A DNA stretch of 64,000 nt from Cyanobium sp. ATX 6F1 (GTDB taxonomy: Bacteria > Cyanobacteriota > Cyanobacteriia > PCC-6307 > Cyanobiaceae), in NCBI RefSeq assembly GCF_024346315.1, contig NZ_JAGQCS010000002.1:62001-126000 (forward strand). Reading direction: 5' to 3'. Of the stretch, positions 18,047 to 26,981 are shown piece by piece (position 1 is the stretch's first letter; each line of letters starts with the position of its first letter). The translations under genes and the position numbers were made by a program. The notes under the pieces were generated by a model. The model had not been told where the DNA came from and ran no database searches. It worked only from the letters and a program-made list of their open reading frames with translations.

Positions 18047-19222
18047 ATGGCCAAGGTCGGCGTGCTGCTGCTGAACCTCGGCGGTCCAGAGCGCATTCAG
18101 GACGTGGGTCCGTTCCTCTACAACCTGTTCGCCGATCCGGAGATCATCCGGCTGCCCACACCGCTGCTGCAGAAGCCCCTGGCCTGGCTGATCAGCACCC
18201 TGCGCAGCAGCAAGTCCCAAGAGGCCTACAAGGCGATCGGCGGTGGATCCCCCCTGCGGCGCATCACCGAACAGCAGGCACGGGAACTCCAAAGCGAACT
18301 GCGCTCCCGCGATGTGGAGGCCACTACCTATGTGGCCATGCGCTACTGGCACCCGTTCACCGAGTCGGCCGTGTCCGATATCAAGGCCGACCACATGGAC
18401 GAGGTGGTGGTGCTGCCGCTCTACCCCCACTTCTCGATCAGCACCAGCGGCTCCAGCTTCAGGGAGCTGCAACGGCTGCGCCAGGTGGATCCGGCCTTCT
18501 CACGGCTGCCGATCCGCTGCATCCGCAGCTGGTACGACCACCCCGGCTATGTCGGCGCGATGGCTGAGCTGATCTCCCGTCAACTGGAAGGCTGCGCGGA
18601 TCCCAGCACCGCCCACATCTTCTTCAGTGCCCACGGGGTGCCCAAGAGCTACGTGGAGGAAGCGGGCGACCCCTACCAGAAAGAGATTGAGGGCTGCACA
18701 GAGCTGATCATGGCCAGGCTCGAAACCGAGCTGGGCCGCCGCAATCCTTTCACCCTGGCCTACCAGAGCCGCGTGGGCCCCGTGGAATGGCTCAAGCCCT
18801 ACACCGATGAGGCCCTGGTTCGGCTGGGGGAGGCGGGAGTCAAGGAGCTGGTGGTGGTGCCGATCAGCTTCGTGAGTGAGCACATCGAAACCCTCGAGGA
18901 AATCGACATCGAATACCGGGAGATCGCCACAGAGGCAGGGATCACCAACTTCCAGCGGGTGCCCGCCCTCGATGTGACCCCCAGCTTCATCCGCGGGCTG
19001 GCGGATCTGGTGCAGGAGTCACTGGACGGTCCGGAGGTGAACCTGGACCAGGCGGCCCAGCTGCCCAACCGGGTGAAGCTCTATCCCCAGGAGAAGTGGT
19101 CGTGGGGATGGAGCAACAGCTCCGAAGTCTGGAACGGCCGTCTGGCCATGGTCGGCTTCTCGGCTTTCCTGCTCGAACTGATCAGCGGCAAGGGGCCCTT
19201 GCACGCCATCGGTCTGCTTTGA
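18047..19222 (+). CDS. hemH: Ferrochelatase with C-terminal chlorophyll-binding-like domain
   Basis: Inserts ferrous iron into protoporphyrin IX, the last step of heme synthesis. The catalytic domain begins [12 protein letters not shown] and contains the conserved [19 protein letters not shown] with the metal-site His. After a linker, the last 35 residues ([20 protein letters not shown]) form one membrane helix with the ExxNGRxAMxGF motif of high-light-inducible/CAB proteins. This fusion is characteristic of cyanobacterial and plastid ferrochelatases and ties the enzyme to thylakoid membranes and pigment balance. The M23 peptidase gene starts 5 bases after the stop. Confidence 0.96.
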   Translation: MAKVGVLLLNLGGPERIQDVGPFLYNLFADPEIIRLPTPLLQKPLAWLISTLRSSKSQEAYKAIGGGSPLRRITEQQARELQSELRSRDVEATTYVAMRYWHPFTESAVSDIKADHMDEVVVLPLYPHFSISTSGSSFRELQRLRQVDPAFSRLPIRCIRSWYDHPGYVGAMAELISRQLEGCADPSTAHIFFSAHGVPKSYVEEAGDPYQKEIEGCTELIMARLETELGRRNPFTLAYQSRVGPVEWLKPYTDEALVRLGEAGVKELVVVPISFVSEHIETLEEIDIEYREIATEAGITNFQRVPALDVTPSFIRGLADLVQESLDGPEVNLDQAAQLPNRVKLYPQEKWSWGWSNSSEVWNGRLAMVGFSAFLLELISGKGPLHAIGLL

Positions 19223-19227
19223 AAGCA

Positions 19228-19761
19228 ATGGTTCGCCTGCGCCCCTTCCAGCTGATGGCCGTCCTGGTGCTGGCCCAGGTGCCCCTGGCCGTGGCCCCGG
19301 CCGGGGCCAACCCTGCCTGGAACAGAGGGGTGTTCCCGGTGACCCGTTTCCTCGGCTATACAAGCCATTACGGAACCCGCACCGGTCCGAGCGGCTCGAG
19401 GGAACCCCACAACGGCCTGGACATCGCCGCCCCCATGGGCTCCCCGATCCGCAACTGGTGGAGTGGAACCGTCAGTGATCTGATCAGCGACGGTGCCTGC
19501 GGCATCGGCCTGGTGATCCGTTCCGGGGACTACGAGCACATCTACTGCCATCTGTCCGGCTCGGTCAGCGGCGGCTGGTATCGCAGCGGATCCCTTGCGC
19601 TTTATGAGGGCCAGCGGGTGCGGGCCGGCGAGGAGATTGCCCATGTGGGCATGAGCGGCCGGACCACAGGCCCCCATCTGCACTGGGGCATCCGTTACCG
19701 CGGCGAGTGGCTCAACCCCGGTGTGATCCTCAAGGCGATGGTGCTCAGTCGGCGCCGTTGA
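19228..19761 (+). CDS. Secreted M23 (LytM-type) peptidase family protein
   Basis: About 177 residues with a signal peptide (basic start, hydrophobic LMAVLVLAQVPLAVAPAGA) and an M23 domain: zinc ligands in HNGLDIAAP (H-x3-D) and the terminal HLHWGI (HxH), both intact, so endopeptidase activity on peptidoglycan is plausible. It lacks the LysM or coiled-coil modules of larger family members. Start ATG 19228, five bases after hemH; the upstream frame back to 19096 lies inside hemH and is not used. Confidence 0.88.
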   Translation: MVRLRPFQLMAVLVLAQVPLAVAPAGANPAWNRGVFPVTRFLGYTSHYGTRTGPSGSREPHNGLDIAAPMGSPIRNWWSGTVSDLISDGACGIGLVIRSGDYEHIYCHLSGSVSGGWYRSGSLALYEGQRVRAGEEIAHVGMSGRTTGPHLHWGIRYRGEWLNPGVILKAMVLSRRR

Positions 19762-19879
19762 GCCAGCCACAGGTCCCGGTGAACCGCTTGGCGGACGAAC
19801 GATCCGCAGCCCCCATCCACCAGCGCCTTGACCGAGCCTTAGTCTGGGTCGATCTCACCGACTGGGTTCTGCCGCAGCC

Positions 19880-21739
19880 GTGACCCTCACGTCCGTCTCC
19901 CCTGCGGTGGAAGCCGCCGCCGCCGCTCTCAGCGTTCCTGGCCGTGTCAGTGGGGCCTATGCCCTGATGGATGCGCTGCACCGCCATGGGGTGAAGCACA
20001 TCTTCGGCTACCCCGGCGGGGCGATCCTGCCCATCTACGACGAGCTGCACAAGGCTGAAAGCCGGGGCTGGTTCAACCACATCCTGGTGCGCCACGAGCA
20101 GGGCGGCGCCCACGCCGCCGACGCCTACGCCAGGGCCACCGGCCAGGTGGGGGTCTGCTTCGGCACCTCCGGCCCCGGTGCCACCAACCTGGTGACCGGC
20201 ATCGCCACCGCCCAGATGGATTCGGTGCCGCTGGTGGTGATCACCGGTCAGGTGAGCCGCGCCGCGATCGGCACCGACGCGTTCCAGGAAACCGACATCT
20301 TCGGGATCACCCTGCCGATCGTGAAGCACTCCTGGGTGGTGCGCGACCCCGCTGAAATCGGTCGGATCGTGGCCGAGGCCTTCCTGATCGCCTCCACCGG
20401 CCGGCCGGGCCCGGTGCTGATCGACGTGCCCAAGGATGTGGGCCTCGAAGAATTCGATTACGTGCCGGTGGAGCCCGGCAGCGCCAGGCCCGCCGGCTAC
20501 ACGTTGCCCGCAGCCCCGAAGGGCGCCGCGATCGCCAAGGCCCTGGAGCTGATTCGCCAGGCCCGACGGCCGCTGCTCTACGTCGGTGGTGGGGCGATCA
20601 GCTCCGGCGCCCACGCGGCCGTCAAGACCCTCGCCGAGCGCTTCCGGCTGCCGGTCACGACCACGTTGATGGGCAAGGGAGCCTTCGACGAACAGGCGGA
20701 TCTGGCGGTCGGCATGCTGGGCATGCACGGCACCGCCTATGCCAATTTCGCCGTCACCGAATGTGATCTGCTGATCGCCGCCGGGGCCCGCTTCGATGAC
20801 CGGGTCACAGGCCGGGTCGACAGCTTTGCCCCCCGGGCCCAGGTGATCCACATCGACATCGATGCCGCCGAGGTGGGCAAGGTGCGGGTTCCGGAGGTGC
20901 CGATCGTCGCCGACGTGCGCGCGGCCCTCGAAGCCCTGCTGGCGGCCTCCGAAGGGGAGCCCGCCAGCAACCGCACCGAGGCCTGGCTGGAGCGCATCGA
21001 CAGCTGGAAGCAGCACTACCCCCTTGTGGTGCCCGCCCCCGAGGGGATGATCGCCCCCCAGGAGGTGATGGTGGCTCTCCAGGAGCTGGCCCCCCACGCC
21101 TTCGTCACCACCGACGTGGGCCAACACCAGATGTGGGCCGCCCAGTTCCTGCATAACGCTCCCCGCCACTGGATCAGCAGCAGCGGCCTGGGAACCATGG
21201 GCTTCGGGCTGCCCGCCGCCATGGGCGTCCAGGTGGCCTACCCGGAGGCCCAGGTGGTCTGCGTGGCCGGTGACGCCAGCATCCTGATGAACATCCAGGA
21301 GCTGGGCACCCTCAACCAGTACGGGCTGCCCGTCAAGGTGGTGGTCATCAACAACGGCTGGCAGGGCATGGTGCGCCAGTGGCAGGAGAGCTTCTACGGG
21401 GAGCGCTACTCCAACTCCGAAATGACCGGCGGCATGCCCGATTTCGCGGCCCTGGCGGAAGCCTTCGGGGTGCGGGGCATGGCGATCACGGAGCGGGGGC
21501 GTCTTCACGCCGACCTGGCCGAGGCCCTGGCCCACCCCGGACCGGTGTTCATCGATGTGCAAGTTCGCCGCAACGAGAACTGCTACCCGATGGTCCCCCC
21601 TGGGGCCAGCAATGCCCAGATGGTGGGTCTGCCCAGCCATCCCGAACTCGCGATCGACACCACCCGTCAGTGCGGCAGCTGCGGCAGCAGCACCGAGAGC
21701 GCCCATCTGTTCTGCCCCAGTTGCGGGGCCAAGCTCTGA
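19880..21739 (+). CDS. ilvB: Acetolactate synthase large subunit with C-terminal zinc ribbon
   Basis: Thiamine-diphosphate enzyme making acetolactate/acetohydroxybutyrate, first step of branched-chain amino acid synthesis. The catalytic Glu lies in [19 protein letters not shown], and the ThDP motif runs from GDASILMN to VVVINN. The regulatory subunit gene ilvN is not in this window. After the usual end of the protein there is an extra tail with two Cys pairs (CGSCG then FCPSCG), a zinc-ribbon pattern of unknown function here. The start GTG at 19880 follows 118 bases of non-coding sequence after the M23 gene. Confidence 0.96.
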   Translation: MTLTSVSPAVEAAAAALSVPGRVSGAYALMDALHRHGVKHIFGYPGGAILPIYDELHKAESRGWFNHILVRHEQGGAHAADAYARATGQVGVCFGTSGPGATNLVTGIATAQMDSVPLVVITGQVSRAAIGTDAFQETDIFGITLPIVKHSWVVRDPAEIGRIVAEAFLIASTGRPGPVLIDVPKDVGLEEFDYVPVEPGSARPAGYTLPAAPKGAAIAKALELIRQARRPLLYVGGGAISSGAHAAVKTLAERFRLPVTTTLMGKGAFDEQADLAVGMLGMHGTAYANFAVTECDLLIAAGARFDDRVTGRVDSFAPRAQVIHIDIDAAEVGKVRVPEVPIVADVRAALEALLAASEGEPASNRTEAWLERIDSWKQHYPLVVPAPEGMIAPQEVMVALQELAPHAFVTTDVGQHQMWAAQFLHNAPRHWISSSGLGTMGFGLPAAMGVQVAYPEAQVVCVAGDASILMNIQELGTLNQYGLPVKVVVINNGWQGMVRQWQESFYGERYSNSEMTGGMPDFAALAEAFGVRGMAITERGRLHADLAEALAHPGPVFIDVQVRRNENCYPMVPPGASNAQMVGLPSHPELAIDTTRQCGSCGSSTESAHLFCPSCGAKL

Positions 21740-21765
21740 ACCTGCTGCGCCCCATCCTGGCCGCC

Positions 21766-22119
21766 TTGATCAGCGCCCTCCTGTTGCTCTGGCCCGGCGC
21801 CGCCAGGGCCGCTGAAGTGCTGTCCGTGCAGGGTTCCACGCAGCTGCAGGTGGGGGACCAAAACCGGATCTACGGCGTCCGCCTGGCCTGCGTCCAGGTC
21901 AGCCCGCCCCAGGAGGCGGCGGCCCTCGATCTGGTGCGTCAGCGCTTGCCCCGCCACAGCCGAATCAATCTCAGGCCCGTGGGATCCAGCGGTGGTGACC
22001 TGCTCGCCCAGGTGAAAATCCTGCCCAGCGGTGAGGATCTGGGCCGCTCCCTGGTGGCGGCCGGCCTGGCGGCTCCCCTGGGGGGTGACCAACGGCCGAG
22101 CGCCTGCAAGGGCGGATGA
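21766..22119 (+). CDS. Secreted small protein with SNase-like fold
   Basis: A hydrophobic signal sequence ending PGAARA-AE is followed by about 100 residues with the strand order of staphylococcal-nuclease-like domains (VLSVQGSTQLQVG, IYGVRLACVQV, LRPVGSS...LAQVKI, LVAAGLA). The catalytic Asp/Arg/Glu of true thermonucleases are not visible, so it is probably non-catalytic. The start is uncertain: TTG 21766 is the first standard codon, but a CTG at 21736 overlapping the ilvB stop would give a better signal peptide with a basic N-region. It overlaps the next gene by four bases. Confidence 0.62.
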   Translation: MISALLLLWPGAARAAEVLSVQGSTQLQVGDQNRIYGVRLACVQVSPPQEAAALDLVRQRLPRHSRINLRPVGSSGGDLLAQVKILPSGEDLGRSLVAAGLAAPLGGDQRPSACKGG

Positions 22120-22301
22120 GTCTGAACCGCACCGCCAAGGGCATCGTCCTGGTCCCCAGCCTGCTGCTGGGGGGTGCATTTCTCTCGGCGGGCCTTTGGC
22201 TTCAGGGGGAGGCGGCCGCCAACCGGCCCGTGGCCCTGGTGATCGGTGGGGTGCTGATGGGCGCCGGGTTGCTGATTCAGCTCCTGCCGGAGTCCCCCTG
22301 A
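22116..22301 (+). CDS. Small two-helix membrane protein
   Basis: A 61-residue protein with two hydrophobic segments (GIVLVPSLLLGGAFLSAGLW and PVALVIGGVLMGAGLLIQLL) separated by a short hydrophilic loop (QGEAAANR). Its ATG overlaps the stop of the SNase-like gene (ATGA), which supports it being a real, translationally coupled gene. I do not recognise a family; a membrane location is the only firm statement. Confidence 0.66.
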   Translation: MSLNRTAKGIVLVPSLLLGGAFLSAGLWLQGEAAANRPVALVIGGVLMGAGLLIQLLPESP

Positions 22302-22347
22302 GCGCCCCGGCGCCAACGAGCTTTTTCCCGCTGGCTTCTGCTGGCTC

Positions 22348-23121
22348 TTACTTGGGCGCCGCAGGCTTGGGAGCCGCTCCAGAGCCGCCCTGCTCCTGCA
22401 CCAGCTTGAAGTAGTCGGGGGTGGGGAAGAAGACGTAGAGGTCGTCCTTCTGTTTGATGATCTCGCGAAGCACCGCGGACAGATCGGCCGCCTGGGGCTT
22501 GAGCTTCTGGCGATCGGGCACCTTGGCCAGGGCGCTTTCAAGGGCGTCGTAGGAGAAGAAAAAGACCCCCCGTGGCCCCTGGGGGGTGTTGAGCGTCAGG
22601 AACGGCTTGGTGAAGAACACCGGCACGCTCAGACCGTCATTGATGGCCTTGTCGTTGAGCCCCTGCTCCTTGAGCAGCTTCACGGCCTGAACGCGATCCT
22701 GGGGACGGGGGATCACAGCACCGAACAGTTTCTTGGTCTTGAGCTGCTTGTTGAGCTCAAGAATCTTGTCGTTGGCGACGTTGAGTGGAATCGGCAGAAG
22801 CTTGACCTTGACCGACGGGTTGGTCTTCCTGAAGGCTGCCAGTTCAGCCTCGGCCTTGGCGCGATCGAGGTAGAGGGGAAGGATCAGGTCCTTGTCACGG
22901 GGAATGGGTAAGGGAGTTCCCTTGTCGTCGGTGAGCACGAAGACGGGAATCACCGCCAGCTTCTTGGCCGCTACGGACTCGGCGATCGCCTGGGCAGGGG
23001 CGGGCGACAGCAACACGCCCCCAACAACCAAGCTGAGCTGGGAGCCCAGGGCCACGGCGGCACCCAGGCGGCCCAGTCGGGCCCGCAAGCCAGGGTTTGA
23101 GAGGGGAGAGCCGGCCCGCAT
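22348..23121 (-). CDS. Tic22-like periplasmic protein
   Basis: A 257-residue protein with a signal peptide (hydrophobic segment before SPAPAQA) and a Tic22-family body: KLAVIPVFVLTDDKGTPLP, then the SVPVFFTKPFLTL and LYVFFPTPDYF blocks. Cyanobacterial Tic22 homologues are periplasmic/lumenal, and proposed roles are chaperone-like help for outer-membrane proteins. The C-terminal Pro/Ala-rich tail is non-conserved. It converges on the 61-residue membrane protein gene with 46 bases between them. Confidence 0.9.
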   Translation of the reverse strand: MRAGSPLSNPGLRARLGRLGAAVALGSQLSLVVGGVLLSPAPAQAIAESVAAKKLAVIPVFVLTDDKGTPLPIPRDKDLILPLYLDRAKAEAELAAFRKTNPSVKVKLLPIPLNVANDKILELNKQLKTKKLFGAVIPRPQDRVQAVKLLKEQGLNDKAINDGLSVPVFFTKPFLTLNTPQGPRGVFFFSYDALESALAKVPDRQKLKPQAADLSAVLREIIKQKDDLYVFFPTPDYFKLVQEQGGSGAAPKPAAPK

Positions 23122-23195
23122 AGCTGTGTCAGAAGAAGACCCGAAGCCTAGGCATGGGGTGGGACCTAACCTTCACAGGCTGGACGGTGCGGGGC

Positions 23196-24332
23196 ATGAC
23201 CACTGGCATGCGTGCGCTGGTGGCCCTGGGGGTCATCGCGGCGGTTCTGGGGGTGCAGGCCCTGGCCGGCAGCACCCCCATGCCCCGGCCCGTGGTGATG
23301 CTGCTGCCTTCGGAGGGCCCGTTGGCGGGGCTGGGGGATGGCCTGAGGCGGGGCTACCGGCTGGCGGCAGAGCAAAGCCGAGTCTGCGGCCAGTTGGCGC
23401 CTGAACTGGGCCTGGGCTGGGTGCCCCCAGGGGCCGATCCAGTTGCGGCGCTGGAGGCCAGCCCGCGCCTCTCGCTGCTGATCGCCCCGCCAGCCGCCCC
23501 CCTGGCCGCCTACGGCCCACTGGCGGAGCGACTTGGCGTCACGGTGCTGTTGCCGCTGCAACGGGGTCTGTCGCTGCGGCACCTGGCGGAACTGCCGGGG
23601 GCGGACCGGCTCTGGCCACTCACGCCGGCGCGCGGCCTGGCCGCCGACCAACTGGCCCGCGGCACGATGGAGCGCGGCTGGCGGAGGGTGATGGTGATCC
23701 GCGATCGCTCTGCCGAAGCCCGTCAGCTGGCTGAGCGCTACCTGGGAGCCCTTCAGCAGGCGGGAGGGAGCGCGATCGGTGCGGAGCAGCCTCCGATCCA
23801 GGTAGATCCCACCGAGGCCAAGGCCTGGAACCAGCTGCTCGATGATGTGGGCTGGTACGGCCCCCAGGCTCTGGTGGTGATCACGCGCCCCGGCAGCCCC
23901 CTGGCCCGGGCGGCGACCACCGCCCCCTGGCCCAAGGGTCTGGCGTTGGTGTGGCCCTTCCCGATCGAGCGCAGCCTGGCCGTGGCCCAGCTGGGCATCG
24001 ACACCAGCAGCCAGGGACCGGGCTGGGGGCGATTTACCGAGGCGTTTCGCCGGCGCTGGGGCTACGGCCCGGGGTTGGTGGAGGCCGCTGGCTACGACGC
24101 CGGCCAGTTGTCGGCCGTGGCCGCGGTGCCGCCGACGGCGTCGGGCCAGCAGGGCTGGGACCTGCTCTGGTTGGACTCTCGCCTGAAGGCCCAGGATCTC
24201 TGCGCCGCCCTGGCGTTACGACGGGAGGGCAAGAAGCTGTCGCTCAGCGGTGCGGCGAGCAAGCTGGATCTGGCCCCCGCCGTTTCCCCCAACGCCGAGC
24301 TGCCGCTGAGCGACCGTCCCCCCCAACCCTGA
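23196..24332 (+). CDS. Periplasmic type I ligand-binding-like protein
   Basis: About 378 residues: signal-anchor-like N-terminus (RALVALGVIAAVLGVQALAG), then a bilobed periplasmic-binding fold reminiscent of LivK/LppC proteins (PVVMLLPSEGPLAGLGDGLRRG, VMVIRDRSAEARQLAERY, VEAAGYDAGQLSAVAAV). LppC/LpoA-type domains activate penicillin-binding proteins in other bacteria; LivK-type ones bind amino acids. No transporter genes adjoin it, so the ligand or partner is open. Start chosen at ATG 23196; the upstream in-frame ATG at 23154 gives a poorer signal sequence. ppsA starts 6 bases after the stop. Confidence 0.72.
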   Translation: MTTGMRALVALGVIAAVLGVQALAGSTPMPRPVVMLLPSEGPLAGLGDGLRRGYRLAAEQSRVCGQLAPELGLGWVPPGADPVAALEASPRLSLLIAPPAAPLAAYGPLAERLGVTVLLPLQRGLSLRHLAELPGADRLWPLTPARGLAADQLARGTMERGWRRVMVIRDRSAEARQLAERYLGALQQAGGSAIGAEQPPIQVDPTEAKAWNQLLDDVGWYGPQALVVITRPGSPLARAATTAPWPKGLALVWPFPIERSLAVAQLGIDTSSQGPGWGRFTEAFRRRWGYGPGLVEAAGYDAGQLSAVAAVPPTASGQQGWDLLWLDSRLKAQDLCAALALRREGKKLSLSGAASKLDLAPAVSPNAELPLSDRPPQP

Positions 24333-24338
24333 AGCGCC

Positions 24339-26840
24339 ATGGCGATCCCCTCGGCTGTCGATGCCCCTGAGTCCCTGGTGGTGCCGTTCGAGCAGGTGGG
24401 CTTGGCGGACATCGCCCAGGTGGGAGGCAAGAACGCCTCCCTGGGTGAACTGATCCAACGGCTGGGCCCCCAGGGGGTGAAGGTCCCCGGCGGTTTCGCC
24501 ACCACCGCCGCGGCCTACCGCCTCTTCCTCCAACGCAGTGGTCTGGCGGAACGGCTGGAAACCGTGCTGGGGGGCCTCGACACCGGTGATCTGGGGGCCC
24601 TGCAGGCGGCGGGCCTGGCGGCCCGGCGGTTGATCCTCGAAGCGCCCCTGCCCGTCGAGTTGACGGCGGCGATCCGAGCCGGCTACGGGCGGCTGGCGGC
24701 AAGCGGCGAGCGATCTGGAAACAGCCTTGAACCCCCAACCGTGGCGGTGCGCTCCAGCGCCACGGCCGAAGACCTGCCGGACGCGAGCTTTGCGGGACAG
24801 CAGGAGACCTACCTGAACATCCAGGGCGAGGAGGCCCTGCTGGAGGCCTGCCATCACTGCCTGGCCTCCCTGTTCACCGACCGGGCCATCTCCTACCGGC
24901 AGCTCCACGGCTACCGGCACGACGAGGTGGCCCTCTCGATCGGCATCCAGCGCATGGTGCGCTCCGACCTGGCCAGCTCCGGCGTGCTCTTCACCCTCGA
25001 CACCGAAACCGGCTTCCGGGACGCCGTGCTGCTCACCGCCGCCTACGGCCTCGGGGAAAACGTGGTGCAGGGGGCGGTGAACCCCGATGAATGGCTGATC
25101 TTCAAGCCCACCCTGCTCACGGGGCACCGGCCGATCCTGAGCCGGCGACTGGGCAGCAAGGCGATCCGCATGGTCTATGGGGCCTGTTCGGCCCTGGAGG
25201 AGGCCACCACCTGCAATGTGCCGGTGCCGGAGGAGGAGCGCCGGCGCTTCGCCCTCAGCGACGACGAGGCCCTCACCCTGGCCACCTGGGCCTGCCGCAT
25301 CGAGGCCCATTACTCCAGTCAGCGGGGCACCCCCACGCCGATGGACATCGAGTGGGGCAAGGACGGCCTCACGGGCGAGCTGTTCATCCTCCAGGCCCGG
25401 CCGGAAACGGTGGAATCGCGGCGGTCAGGGGCCGTGTTGCGCCGCTGGCACCTGGAGCCCCACCACGCCGAGTGCCTCAGCCACGGACGCGCCATCGGCG
25501 CCTCGGTGAGCAGCGGCCGCGCCAAGGTGCTGGCGAACCCCAGCCAGATCGATCGCTTCGAAACCGGCGACCTGCTCGTCACCGCCCGCACCGACCCCGA
25601 CTGGGAGCCGATCCTGAAGCGGGCCAGCGGCGTGATCACCGACCAGGGCGGCCGCACCTGCCACGCCGCGATCATCGCCAGGGAGATGGGCCTCACCGCC
25701 ATCGTCGGCACGGGAGACGGCACCACGGCCATCACCGATGGGGAAACGATCACGGCCAGCTGTTGCGAGGGCGACGAGGGTCAGATCTACCGGGGGGCCC
25801 TCGACTTTCGTGTGGAGGAAACGGTTCTCGGTGATCTGCCGCCGACCCGCACCCAGATCCTGATGAACGTGGGCAACCCGGAGGAGGCCCTGAAGCTGGC
25901 GGCCATCCCCTGCGATGGCGTGGGCCTGGCACGGCTGGAATTCATCATCGCCAACCACATCCGCGTCCATCCCATGGCGCTGCTGGCCCCGGAGCAGGTG
26001 GAGGATCCAGGCGAACGGCAGGCGATCGCCGAGCTGACGAGGGGTTACGAGCACCCCGCCGACTACTACGTCGATCTGCTCTGCCAGGGCATGGCCCGCA
26101 TCGCCGCGGCCTTCCACCCACGGCCGGTGATCCTGCGCTTCTCTGATTTCAAGAGCAACGAATACGCCAACCTGCTCGGCGGTCGCTGGTTCGAACCGGT
26201 GGAGGAGAACCCGATGCTCGGCTGGCGGGGGGCCTCTCGCTACGGCTCCCCCGGGTTCAAGGAAGCCTTCGCCCTGGAATGCCAGGCCCTGCGCAGCGTT
26301 CGCGAAGCCATGGGCCTCGATCAGGTGATCCCGATGGTGCCCTTCTGCCGCACCCCCGAGGAGGCCGATCGGGTGCTGGCGGAAATGGCCCGCCACGGGC
26401 TGGAGCGGGGCCGCGCCGGCCTGCAGGTGTATGTGATGTGCGAGCTGCCCAGCAACGTGATAGCGATCGATGCCTTCGCCCAACGCTTCGATGGCTTCTC
26501 GATCGGCTCCAACGACCTCACCCAGCTCACCCTCGGACTGGATCGGGATTCGGCCCTGGTGGCGGACCTGTTTGATGAACGCCACCCGGCCGTCACTGAA
26601 CTGATCCGCCTGGCGATCCGCGGGGCAAAGCGCAACGGCCGCAAGATCGGCATCTGCGGCCAGGCCCCGAGCGATTACCCGGAGTTCGCCCGCTTCCTGA
26701 TCGAGGAGGGCATCGACTCGATCAGCCTCAACCCGGATGTGCTGCTGGCCACGCGCCTCTCGGTTGCGGCGATCGAGGGGGAGCTGGGCGGTACCGCTGC
26801 CACAGGAGCACCAGGTGGGTCGCCGAACGCAGGACGCTGA
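24339..26840 (+). CDS. ppsA: Phosphoenolpyruvate synthase
   Basis: Makes PEP from pyruvate and ATP with release of AMP and phosphate. The N-terminal ATP-grasp-type nucleotide domain has VGGKNASLGELI and AVRSSATAEDLPDASFAGQQ. The swivelling phospho-histidine domain has GGRTCHAAIIAREMG with the phosphorylated His. The C-terminal PEP-binding barrel contains VIPMVPFCRTPEE, SIGSNDLTQ and the catalytic-Cys region GICGQAPSD. Length 833; the last 20 or so residues are non-conserved. Six bases downstream of the periplasmic binding-like gene. Confidence 0.96.
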   Translation: MAIPSAVDAPESLVVPFEQVGLADIAQVGGKNASLGELIQRLGPQGVKVPGGFATTAAAYRLFLQRSGLAERLETVLGGLDTGDLGALQAAGLAARRLILEAPLPVELTAAIRAGYGRLAASGERSGNSLEPPTVAVRSSATAEDLPDASFAGQQETYLNIQGEEALLEACHHCLASLFTDRAISYRQLHGYRHDEVALSIGIQRMVRSDLASSGVLFTLDTETGFRDAVLLTAAYGLGENVVQGAVNPDEWLIFKPTLLTGHRPILSRRLGSKAIRMVYGACSALEEATTCNVPVPEEERRRFALSDDEALTLATWACRIEAHYSSQRGTPTPMDIEWGKDGLTGELFILQARPETVESRRSGAVLRRWHLEPHHAECLSHGRAIGASVSSGRAKVLANPSQIDRFETGDLLVTARTDPDWEPILKRASGVITDQGGRTCHAAIIAREMGLTAIVGTGDGTTAITDGETITASCCEGDEGQIYRGALDFRVEETVLGDLPPTRTQILMNVGNPEEALKLAAIPCDGVGLARLEFIIANHIRVHPMALLAPEQVEDPGERQAIAELTRGYEHPADYYVDLLCQGMARIAAAFHPRPVILRFSDFKSNEYANLLGGRWFEPVEENPMLGWRGASRYGSPGFKEAFALECQALRSVREAMGLDQVIPMVPFCRTPEEADRVLAEMARHGLERGRAGLQVYVMCELPSNVIAIDAFAQRFDGFSIGSNDLTQLTLGLDRDSALVADLFDERHPAVTELIRLAIRGAKRNGRKIGICGQAPSDYPEFARFLIEEGIDSISLNPDVLLATRLSVAAIEGELGGTAATGAPGGSPNAGR

Positions 26841-26883
26841 GCACCGCCAGGGCGATGCAGAGCGGGCAGTGGGTCAGCGACAT
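26728..26883 (-). CDS. Possible small CxxC membrane protein
   Basis: On the strand opposite the non-conserved 3' end of ppsA, an ATG at 26883 opens a 51-residue frame starting MSLTHCPLCIALAVLSVLR, with a CxxC pair directly before one hydrophobic helix, then a Pro/Arg-rich tail. The helix and Cys pair are unusual for a chance antisense frame, but the overlap with ppsA and the lack of a visible ribosome site keep the call weak. The rest of the 26841-26981 gap shows nothing else. Confidence 0.28.
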   Translation of the reverse strand: MSLTHCPLCIALAVLSVLRSATHLVLLWQRYRPAPPRSPQPRGAWPAAHPG

Positions 26884-26981
26884 GGGTGGCCGTGGTTTCC
26901 GCCCAAGGGTGGCACCGATCACGAGCCGCCGCCGGTGTTCCGTTGGATGCTGGAATGTGGCCTTGCGCCTGAGGGGCCCCA

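Noticed and set aside
19745-21706. 653-residue minus-strand open frame opposite ilvB
   Set aside because: His/Gly/Asp-rich antisense composition typical of the shadow of a GC-rich gene; ilvB on the plus strand has all catalytic motifs.
23701-23708. HIP1 octamer GCGATCGC, here and at several other places
   Set aside because: A common cyanobacterial word; no special arrangement noticed in this window.
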